Source: Acidobacteriota bacterium (lineage in GTDB: Bacteria > Acidobacteriota > Terriglobia > UBA7540). Taken from it: a stretch of DNA of 9,446 nt. Position 1 is the stretch's first letter, and every line of letters starts with the position of its first letter. Positions 1 through 9,446 of the stretch are shown here, one piece after another. The stretch is from contig JAKASH010000076.1 of the NCBI GenBank assembly GCA_021828225.1, positions 1-9,446 of the forward strand, given 5' to 3'. The notes below the pieces were generated by a model, which was not told the DNA's origin, ran no database searches, and was given only the letters and a program-made list of their open reading frames with translations. The translations under genes and the position numbers were made by a program.

Positions 1-210
1 TCAAAGCCGGTGGCTTTTGAAGAGGGCACCCTGACGCTTGAATGCGACTGCACCTCGTGGTCCACTGAAATGCGGCGAATGGAAAGCGAGATCCGGACGC
101 AGATCAATCAATACCTGGGCGTGCCGATGGTTCGCAAGCTGAAGGTTCGCGACACGGCGAAGCCCATGTCGGCCACGCCGCTGCTGTCGGACAAATCAAA
201 GGTCAACTGA
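1..210 (+). CDS. DUF721/DciA-like protein, C-terminal fragment
   Basis: The window opens inside this gene. The frame is open from base 1 and 69 residues are visible before the TGA at 208-210. The pattern LTLECDCTSW followed by a charged amphipathic helix (EMRRMESEIRTQINQYLG) and a short basic strand (VRKLKVRD) matches the end of the DUF721 domain. There, a beta strand, an invariant Trp and a helix form a KH-like fold. Known members (DciA) load or position the replicative helicase DnaB in bacteria that lack DnaC or DnaI. The assignment is from this pattern alone and the N-terminal half is not available. The GTG at 10-12 is simply an internal valine, not a start. The stop overlaps the gatC start by one base (TGATG), which suggests co-transcription and translational coupling with gatC. 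Confidence 0.72.
   Translation, partial: SKPVAFEEGTLTLECDCTSWSTEMRRMESEIRTQINQYLGVPMVRKLKVRDTAKPMSATPLLSDKSKVN
198..202 (+). promoter_or_regulatory. Shine-Dalgarno of gatC, inside the upstream gene
   Basis: AAAGG lies seven bases before the ATG at 210-212, within the last codons of the DUF721 gene. Together with the TGATG stop/start overlap it supports the chosen gatC start and reinitiation by ribosomes ending the upstream gene. Confidence 0.5.
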
Positions 211-512
211 TGGCATTAAGTGAGAAAGACGTTGTTTACGTGGCGGATCTTGCTCATCTCGAGCTGACGGACAAAGAGGTGAAGATGTTCGTTCCTCAGC
301 TTGATGCGGTGCTGGAATACGTGCAGAAACTGAATCAACTGGACACGACCGGAGTCGAGCCGATGGCCCAGGTGACTTATCCGGCCGCAGAGAATCCTTC
401 CTTGCGCGCTGACCATTCGCAACCTACGTTTACTCAGGAAGAAGCATTGAAAAACGCCCCTGAGCAGGGCGGAGGCTGCTTCAAGGTCCCGCAGGTTATC
501 GAGCGAGAATAG
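210..512 (+). CDS. gatC: Asp/Glu-tRNA amidotransferase subunit C
   Basis: This 100-residue protein has the usual GatC length (about 95-100). GatC is the small subunit of the GatCAB complex. It wraps around the GatA-GatB interface and stabilises the amidotransferase that makes Gln-tRNA(Gln) and/or Asn-tRNA(Asn) from the misacylated forms. Family landmarks are visible in order: an N-terminal helix pair (VYVADLAHLELTDKEV, then LDAVLEYVQKLNQLDT), the GVEPM turn at residues 48-52, a TYPAAENPSLRAD segment where the family has its LREDE-like motif, the EEALKNAPE helix at 78-85, and the terminal CFKVPQVIE at 90-98. The ATG start overlaps the preceding stop and has an AAAGG at good distance. gatA follows after 42 bases, the common gatCA order. 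Gly-Gly-Gly-Cys before FKVP replaces the more usual acidic and aromatic residues. Confidence 0.95.
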   Translation: MALSEKDVVYVADLAHLELTDKEVKMFVPQLDAVLEYVQKLNQLDTTGVEPMAQVTYPAAENPSLRADHSQPTFTQEEALKNAPEQGGGCFKVPQVIERE

Positions 513-554
513 CTTCAATAGAACCCAGTTTGCGGCCACAGGCAAGAACCTCTA

Positions 555-2009
555 ATGGAAAATCTGACCAACCTGACAATCGAAGAGATTCACGGAGCGC
601 TGGAGCGAAAGGAAGCGTCTGCCGAGGAGATCACCCGCGCGCACCTCGATCGGATCAGGAAAGACGACCAAAACGTCCGCTCTTACCTTTCTACGTGCGA
701 GGATAAGGCCCTGGATCAAGCCAGGGCAGTGGACCGCCAGATCGCGGAGGGCAAGCCTCTGTTGCCGCTTTCCGGCGTTCCTGTGGCAATCAAAGACGTT
801 CTTCTGACGCGCGGGCTGCACACGACCTGCGCTTCAAAGATCCTCAAAGACTACGTGGCCCCCTACGATGCAACCGCCGTCAAGCGCTTGGAGGAAGCGG
901 GAGCCGTGCTTCTGGGCAAGACTAACTGTGACGAGTTCGCCATGGGCTCCTCGACGGAGAACTCCGGCTTTTTCCCGACCCACAACCCCCACGACCTGAC
1001 GCGCGTTCCCGGCGGTTCGAGCGGTGGCTCCGCAGCGGCCGTGGCGGCCAACCTGGCGACGGTCTCGCTCGGATCGGATACCGGCGGATCAATCCGACAG
1101 CCGGCGTCTTTCTGCGGTGTCGTGGGAATGATGGGAACTTATGGCCGTGTCTCCCGTTATGGCCTGGTGGCCTTTGCGTCTTCGCTCGACCATGTCGGTC
1201 CGTTTGGGCGTTCAGTGCGCGATGTGGCTCGAACCTTGAAGGTGATCGCGGGCCGTGATCCTCTGGATTCAACTTCCGCCGACATGCCCGTCGCCGACTA
1301 CGAAAACGCCATGGACGGCAACGTGCGCGGGGTGAAGGTGGGAGTCCCCGGCGAGTACTTTGAAGGCTTGAACCCGGAGATCCGCGCCAACGTCGAGAAG
1401 GGAATTGGTCTGCTTGAAAAACTCGGTTGTGAAATTGTGCCGATTCGTTTGCCGCACACCGAGTATGCCATCGCCTGCTATTACATCATCTGCACGGCGG
1501 AAGCGAGCTCGAACCTGGCGCGCTACGACGGTGTCCGGTACGGCTTCCGGTCAAAGGAATACTCCGACCTGCGCGACATGTACCGCAAGACGCGCGACCA
1601 GGGATTTGGGCAAGAGGTCAAGCGGCGCATCATGCTGGGAACGTACGTTTTGAGTTCCGGCTATTATGACGCCTACTATTTGAAAGCCCAGAAGGTACGG
1701 GCGCTGATTACGCGGGATTTTGTTGAAGCATTCGAAGACGTTGATGTGATTGTCGCCCCCACCTCGCCCATACCTCCCTTCAAGCTGGGTGAGCGAATGG
1801 ACGATCCTCTGCAGATGTACCTCGCCGATATCTACACGGTTACGGCCAGTCTGGCAGGCATACCGGGGCTTTCCGTGCCCTGCGGAAAGATCAAGGGTGA
1901 TCCACCTCTTCCGGTGGGAATGCAAATCTTCGCCAAACATTTTGATGAAACAAGGCTGCTTCAGGTGGCCGACGCTTTTGAGAAAGCAGGCGGGTTCGAC
2001 CTCTCCTGA
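555..2009 (+). CDS. gatA: Asp/Glu-tRNA amidotransferase subunit A
   Basis: GatA (484 residues, normal length) is the glutaminase subunit of GatCAB. It hydrolyses glutamine and passes ammonia through a channel to GatB, where the misacylated tRNA is amidated. It belongs to the amidase-signature family. The catalytic Ser-cisSer-Lys triad is visible as Lys80 (PVAIKD), Ser155 (in PGGSSGGSA) and the nucleophile Ser179 (in [12 protein letters not shown]). Each lies one residue beyond the known Staphylococcus positions 79/154/178. [17 protein letters not shown] (121-137) and [17 protein letters not shown] (196-212) are strong GatA marks. Arg358 and Asp425 match the glutamine-binding positions I recall from the Staphylococcus structure. 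An oddity is Met193-Gly194 where the family nearly always has Lys-Pro. The ATG at 555 gives the expected N-terminal helix. No strong ribosome binding site is seen in the 42-base spacer, so coupling to gatC is likely. gatB is not in the window. Confidence 0.97.
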   Translation: MENLTNLTIEEIHGALERKEASAEEITRAHLDRIRKDDQNVRSYLSTCEDKALDQARAVDRQIAEGKPLLPLSGVPVAIKDVLLTRGLHTTCASKILKDYVAPYDATAVKRLEEAGAVLLGKTNCDEFAMGSSTENSGFFPTHNPHDLTRVPGGSSGGSAAAVAANLATVSLGSDTGGSIRQPASFCGVVGMMGTYGRVSRYGLVAFASSLDHVGPFGRSVRDVARTLKVIAGRDPLDSTSADMPVADYENAMDGNVRGVKVGVPGEYFEGLNPEIRANVEKGIGLLEKLGCEIVPIRLPHTEYAIACYYIICTAEASSNLARYDGVRYGFRSKEYSDLRDMYRKTRDQGFGQEVKRRIMLGTYVLSSGYYDAYYLKAQKVRALITRDFVEAFEDVDVIVAPTSPIPPFKLGERMDDPLQMYLADIYTVTASLAGIPGLSVPCGKIKGDPPLPVGMQIFAKHFDETRLLQVADAFEKAGGFDLS

Positions 2010-2063
2010 GTTTCCTGCCTTCTTTTTCTGGACTAATAAATGATTAGCGGCGCGGAGCGCCTG
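2010..2063. other. Convergent junction with two small hairpins
   Basis: This short gap lies between the stops of gatA (plus) and the zinc-site protein (minus). It contains CTAAT-aaatg-ATTAG (2033-2047) directly followed by GGCGC-gga-GCGCC (2049-2061), both perfect 5-bp inverted repeats. A T-rich stretch (2021-2029) lies before the hairpins on the plus strand, not after. Neither strand shows a stem followed by a T-run, so this is at best a weak or Rho-assisted bidirectional termination region. Confidence 0.3.
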
Positions 2064-2357
2064 TCAGCTCTCGAAGAGGGAATCGAACCGCTTCTTCGCG
2101 TCGTCCTTCTTGCCGGAATCAGGACCGAGAGCCATCAGGACGGGATTGGGATGGAAATAGTCGCAGTAGTTTGAAGCTTCTTTGTCGCCGACCCATTCCG
2201 CCTGAGTTTCGGCGCACTGGTTATGTTTTCCGGGGTCGTAGAAGCGGCAGTTGCGGCAGCAGTGCAGGTCGGAGTCGCAGCGAGGGCAGGTTTCACGGGT
2301 TCCAACCCGCTCCGTTACCTCAATCACTTCACCGCACTTGAAGCAGGAGAAGCGCAT
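2064..2357 (-). CDS. Small double zinc-site protein, function unknown
   Basis: This is a 97-residue protein with nine cysteines. Cys5-x2-Cys8 and Cys24-x2-Cys27 form a classical zinc ribbon (FSCFKCGE and TCPRCDSD). A second likely metal site follows with Cys34-x2-Cys37, Cys48 and Cys65 in the pattern CRNCRFYDP, NQC and NYCDYF. I recall proteins with this CxNCRFYDPG...QAEWV.DK..A.(F/Y)CDYF pattern as conserved hypotheticals in delta-proteobacteria-like and acidobacterial genomes, with no established role. The C-terminus is a flexible charged linker ending in KKRFDSLFES, which looks like a short helix or peptide motif. There is no signal peptide or membrane segment, so it is probably cytoplasmic. 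It lies 80 bases downstream of rpoC on the same strand and may be transcribed with it. The ATG start is followed at once by the ribbon, but no clear Shine-Dalgarno precedes it. A role in nucleic-acid or RNA polymerase binding would be speculation. Confidence 0.82.
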   Translation of the reverse strand: MRFSCFKCGEVIEVTERVGTRETCPRCDSDLHCCRNCRFYDPGKHNQCAETQAEWVGDKEASNYCDYFHPNPVLMALGPDSGKKDDAKKRFDSLFES

Positions 2358-2370
2358 AAATCAGGTTGCT

Positions 2371-2430
2371 GAGGCCAGCTCCCGAGAGTATTGCTCGCCG
2401 TTGAGACGATGCCCGCGGGTGGCTGGCCTC
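2371..2430 (-). repeat. Perfect 9-bp inverted repeat after rpoC
   Basis: GAGGCCAGC (2371-2379) and GCTGGCCTC (2422-2430) are exact reverse complements separated by 42 bases, so the transcript downstream of the rpoC stop could fold into a long-looped hairpin. The loop itself contains the palindrome CCCGCGGG (2412-2419). On the minus strand the second arm also begins a competing small stem, GCTG-gcct-CAGC. No T-run follows, so an intrinsic terminator is not supported. It could be an RNA-stability or attenuation structure between rpoC and the zinc-protein gene. Confidence 0.4.
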
Positions 2431-2437
2431 TTTGCCT

Positions 2438-6643
<4,206 letters not shown>

Positions 6644-6647
6644 TTTT

Positions 6648-6655
6648 CCCTCCTT
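6648..6655 (-). promoter_or_regulatory. Strong ribosome binding site of rpoC
   Basis: On the minus strand the sequence reads AAGGAGGG-aaaa-TTG. The AGGAGG core (6649-6654) is five bases from the TTG at 6641-6643. No ATG or GTG in frame lies nearby that would give a better match, so this site decides the start. The 5' end of the site is also the 3' arm of a hairpin (6653-6668). Confidence 0.8.
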
Positions 6656-6668
6656 CTCAAGCGAGAAG
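6653..6668 (-). promoter_or_regulatory. Hairpin running into the rpoC ribosome binding site
   Basis: On the minus strand CTTCTC-gctt-GAGAAG is a perfect 6-bp stem with a 4-base loop, extendable by one U-G pair (6669 with 6652). The 3' arm shares two bases, or three with the wobble pair, with the AGGAGG core. It could modulate ribosome access to rpoC or present the site on a structured leader. This is seen directly as sequence symmetry. Any regulatory effect is inference. Confidence 0.45.
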
Positions 6669-6693
6669 ACTTTGTTAATGCTTGTCTTTGTCG

Positions 6694-6725
6694 GGCCGAC
6701 CCGCCGCCTGCGGCATCACCCGGCC
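6694..6725 (-). repeat. GC-rich imperfect hairpin in the rpoB-rpoC spacer
   Basis: The outer arms GGCCG (6694-6698) and CGGCC (6721-6725) pair exactly. Inside them GCCG (6703-6706) and CGGC (6711-6714) pair around a 4-base loop, with an asymmetric internal loop between the stems. On the minus strand no T-run follows the structure, so it is not an obvious terminator. It may serve as an mRNA processing or stability element, or a pause site, between the two subunit genes. Confidence 0.4.
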
Positions 6726-6733
6726 GTATAAAA

Positions 6734-9446
6734 TTATTCTGCTCTTAAGGGCGCCGGCTGCAATTCCTTTGGCTTCTTGATTAATTCCACGTCCAGGCAG
6801 AGGCTTTGCAACTCCCGCACCAGCACATTGAACGATTCAGGAACACCCGGCTCGATGGCTGCTTCGCCCTTGACGATGGCTTCATAGATCTTGGCGCGTC
6901 CGTACACATCATCAGACTTCGCGGTCAGAAGCTCCTGGAGGATGCAGGCCGCTCCATAGGCTTCAAGCGCCCAAACCTCCATTTCTCCGAATCGCTGGCC
7001 GCCGAACTGTGCCTTCCCTCCGAGCGGTTGCTGCGTAATCAGAGAGTAAGGGCCGATGGAACGAGCGTGGATCTTGTCGTCGACCAGATGAGACAGTTTC
7101 AACATGTAGATGTATCCGACCGTGACCGGCTGCTCAAAAGGTTCACCTGTCATCCCGTCGCGCAGCGTGATTTTCCCGGAGGTCGAAAGGCCCGCTTTTT
7201 CCAGATAAGCCTTGATTTCCTTTTCGCTTGCCCCGTCAAATACCGCCGTGGCAAAACGGAGGCCGTTTTGAACCGAATGAGCAAATTCCAGGATCTCCTC
7301 GTCCTTCGCATCCTCGAATTTCTTAAGCAGCGGCGTACCGCGGAAGATGGTTTTCAGTTCCTCCCGGAAGGTCTCGGCGTGGCCATTGATTGAGACCAGC
7401 GTTCGGATTTTGTTGCCCAGCTCTTTTGCGGCCCACCCCAGGTGGGTTTCGAGAATTTGCCCGACATTCATTCGGGAAGGCACGCCGAGGGGGTTCAGAA
7501 CGATTTCCACCGGTGTGCCGTCGGGCATATAGGGCATGTCCTCTTCCGGCAGTATCCGGGCGATAACTCCCTTGTTGCCGTGCCGGCCTGCCATCTTGTC
7601 GCCCACCGAAAGCTTGCGTTTCATCGCGATGTAGACTTTTACCAGCTTGATCACGCCCGGAGGCAGCTCATCGCCCTTCTTAAGTTTCTGCTCCTTTTCC
7701 GCCGTGATCTTGCGCAGGATATCGATCTGGCGCGAAGTCATTTCTTCGACCTCGTCGATGCGCTCCAGCAAAGTGGGATCTTTCTTAACGATCTTCAGGC
7801 GCTTGAGATTGCGACCCGAGAGATGGCCCAGGATTTCCCGCGTCAGCTCATCACCCTTTGACAGCAGGCGCTTGTTGGTCTTTTCGTCATGGAGATCCGC
7901 CTGGAGCTTCTCGCCCTCAAGCAACGCGCAAAGCCGGTTCAGACGCTCATCGTTCAGGATACGAATCTCATCGTTGAGGTTCTTTTCCATGCGTCCTACT
8001 TCTGCTTCCTCGATGGATTTGGCGCGCGTATCCTTCTCTGCACCCTTGCGCGAGAAGATCTTGACGTCAACAACGATGCCTTCGATGCCGGGAGGGCAGG
8101 TCAGGGAAGCGTCGCGGACGTCACCAGCTTTTTCTCCGAAAATGGCTCGCAGCAGCTTCTCTTCGGGTGTCAGTTGGGTTTCGCCTTTGGGCGTAACCTT
8201 GCCGACCAGAATATCTCCCGGTTTAACGTAGGCGCCGATTCGAATGATCCCGCTTTCATCCAGGTCGCGCAGCAGCGTTTCAGAAACGTTGGGAATGTCG
8301 CGGGTCACGTCCTCTGGTCCCAGTTTGGTGTCGCGCGCCTCAGTTTCAAACTCTTCGATGTGGATGGAAGTATAAGAGTCCTCTTTGACGAGCTTTTCGC
8401 TGACCAGAATGGCGTCTTCAAAGTTGTATCCCCGCCAGGGCATGAACGCGACCAGAATGTTCCGGCCGAGGGCCAGTTCACCGTGGTCGGTACAGGGCCC
8501 GTCTGCGAGGACTTGTCCTGCCTTGACGCGCAGTCCTTTTTTCACAACCGGTTTCTGATTGACGCAGGTATTCTGATTGGACCGCCGGAATTTGATCAAC
8601 TGGTAGATGTCAGCGCCGACTTCGCGTGAAAGATGCTGGCTCTGGCCGTCGCCTTCCACCCGCACAATGATTCGTTCACTGTCAACGCTGTCGACGATCC
8701 CGTCACGCTTGCAGATGACCACAGCGCCGGAGTCGCGCGCTGTCACCTCTTCCATGCCGGTGCCGACCAGCGGTGACTGAGCCCGCAGCAGGGGCACCGA
8801 TTGCCGCTGCATGTTGGAGCCCATCAGAGCACGGTTGGCGTCGTCATTTTCGAGGAAGGGAATCAGGGACGCCGCAACGCTGACCAGTTGCTTAGGGCTA
8901 ACGTCGATGTAATCAACGTTTTCACGGCGTACAAGAACGAAGTTGCCGGTCTGACGCGCATTGATCAGTTCGTTGGCAATACGCCCTTTTTCGTCGATAG
9001 GGACGTTGGCCTGTGCAACGATATAACGATCTTCCTCCCAGGCCGACAGATAGAACGAATAAGGCTCGTGCTCCACTGGCCTGCGTTTCTTTGAGCGTAG
9101 TTGTTCATTTAGTTGTTCGACCTCTTCCTGTTCGACGTGCTCACCGACCTTCCATGGTCCGTCGCCTCCGTGGGTGATGGTAACGTAATCCACCACTCTT
9201 CCGGCACGCACCCTCCGATACGGGCTCTCGATAAATCCGTATTCATTGATGCGGGCATAACAGGACAGTGAAGAGATCAGTCCGATGTTGGGACCTTCCG
9301 GCGTTTCGATCGGGCAGATGCGGCCGTAATGCGTGGGGTGAACGTCTCGAACCTCGAATCCGGCGCGTTCACGCGAAAGTCCGCCCGGGCCCAGAGCCGA
9401 CAGCCGGCGCTTGTGGGTGATTTCCGACAGCGGGTTTGTCTGGTCC
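6734..9446 (-). CDS. rpoB: RNA polymerase beta subunit, 5' end cut off by the window
   Basis: The frame is open from the window edge (first full codon at 9445) to the TAA at 6734-6736, giving 903 residues. The first visible residue corresponds to E. coli Asp516, so about 515 N-terminal residues are missing. The visible part begins inside the rifampicin region ([20 protein letters not shown]). It continues with [57 protein letters not shown] and [53 protein letters not shown] and [20 protein letters not shown] follow; these are core RpoB motifs that form the active-site and RpoC-contact regions. Compared with E. coli there is an insertion of about 35 residues near fragment residues 90-127 and a longer SI2-like helical insertion (about 476-589). 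There is also a C-terminal extension of about 12 residues ([14 protein letters not shown]). A GTG at 9209-9211 is internal and is not a start. Confidence 0.98.
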   Translation of the reverse strand, partial: DQTNPLSEITHKRRLSALGPGGLSRERAGFEVRDVHPTHYGRICPIETPEGPNIGLISSLSCYARINEYGFIESPYRRVRAGRVVDYVTITHGGDGPWKVGEHVEQEEVEQLNEQLRSKKRRPVEHEPYSFYLSAWEEDRYIVAQANVPIDEKGRIANELINARQTGNFVLVRRENVDYIDVSPKQLVSVAASLIPFLENDDANRALMGSNMQRQSVPLLRAQSPLVGTGMEEVTARDSGAVVICKRDGIVDSVDSERIIVRVEGDGQSQHLSREVGADIYQLIKFRRSNQNTCVNQKPVVKKGLRVKAGQVLADGPCTDHGELALGRNILVAFMPWRGYNFEDAILVSEKLVKEDSYTSIHIEEFETEARDTKLGPEDVTRDIPNVSETLLRDLDESGIIRIGAYVKPGDILVGKVTPKGETQLTPEEKLLRAIFGEKAGDVRDASLTCPPGIEGIVVDVKIFSRKGAEKDTRAKSIEEAEVGRMEKNLNDEIRILNDERLNRLCALLEGEKLQADLHDEKTNKRLLSKGDELTREILGHLSGRNLKRLKIVKKDPTLLERIDEVEEMTSRQIDILRKITAEKEQKLKKGDELPPGVIKLVKVYIAMKRKLSVGDKMAGRHGNKGVIARILPEEDMPYMPDGTPVEIVLNPLGVPSRMNVGQILETHLGWAAKELGNKIRTLVSINGHAETFREELKTIFRGTPLLKKFEDAKDEEILEFAHSVQNGLRFATAVFDGASEKEIKAYLEKAGLSTSGKITLRDGMTGEPFEQPVTVGYIYMLKLSHLVDDKIHARSIGPYSLITQQPLGGKAQFGGQRFGEMEVWALEAYGAACILQELLTAKSDDVYGRAKIYEAIVKGEAAIEPGVPESFNVLVRELQSLCLDVELIKKPKELQPAPLRAE

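Noticed and set aside
922..1940. Open frames on the minus strand inside gatA (922-1272 and 1551-1940).
   Set aside because: The gatA frame is continuous with catalytic residues intact. The reverse frames have no family features.
2033..2061. Intrinsic terminator between the convergent genes.
   Set aside because: The two hairpins have only 5-bp stems, and neither strand has a T-run directly after a stem. Kept only as a low-confidence junction feature.
6719..6740. A/T-rich stretch near the rpoB stop as a separate rpoC promoter.
   Set aside because: I could not find a -35/-10 pair with acceptable spacing. The A/T-rich bases are explained by the end of rpoB and the start of the spacer.
6806..8629. 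Several antisense open frames of 139-246 codons opposite rpoB (6806-7393, 7442-7861, 7647-8231, 7889-8629).
   Set aside because: They overlap each other and highly conserved RpoB motifs, and their translations look like shadow sequence rich in Arg, Ser, Phe and Leu.
9209..9211. GTG that could be taken as the start of an 825-residue RpoB.
   Set aside because: The same frame stays open to the window edge and encodes the highly conserved rifampicin region upstream of it, so the gene is simply cut by the window.

Overview
This is a housekeeping window from a moderately GC-rich bacterium. It holds two convergent gene groups and shows no mobile element, CRISPR array, RNA gene or accessory cassette. 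The most telling lineage evidence is in the RNA polymerase large subunits. RpoB carries a coiled-coil-rich insertion before its Mg/catalytic region, and RpoC carries a large SI3-type insertion inside the trigger loop. Both are typical of Proteobacteria, Acidobacteriota and related phyla, and not of Firmicutes or Actinobacteria. A further insertion of about 35 residues in RpoB and the local gene order make Acidobacteriota (or a close neighbour) my best guess, but this is an inference from memory of the families.

Plus strand, positions 1-2009: the C-terminal end of a DUF721/DciA-like protein (the replicative-helicase loader family) overlaps gatC by one base (TGATG). After a 42-base gap gatC is followed by gatA. 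GatC and GatA are two of the three subunits of the tRNA-dependent amidotransferase that converts Glu-tRNA(Gln) and/or Asp-tRNA(Asn) to the amidated forms. The third subunit, GatB, is not in the window. GatA keeps its Lys-Ser-Ser catalytic triad, but the usually conserved Lys-Pro just after the amidase signature is replaced by Met-Gly.

Minus strand, positions 9446 down to 2064: rpoB (5' end cut by the window edge inside the rifampicin region), then rpoC, then a 97-codon double zinc-site protein of unknown function. rpoC begins at a TTG codon with a very strong Shine-Dalgarno sequence. The 90-base rpoB-rpoC spacer contains a GC-rich imperfect hairpin and a second hairpin whose 3' arm runs into the rpoC ribosome binding site. 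The 80-base rpoC/zinc-protein spacer holds a perfect 9-base inverted repeat. The str-operon genes (rpsL, rpsG, fusA) that often follow rpoC do not follow it directly here.

The two groups meet tail to tail between 2010 and 2063, where there are two small hairpins but no classical intrinsic terminator. No gene-free stretch exceeds 90 bases. I see no strong candidate for a new biological system. The items most worth a second look are the zinc protein next to the RNA polymerase operon, the structured rpoC leader with its TTG start, and the GatA substitution.
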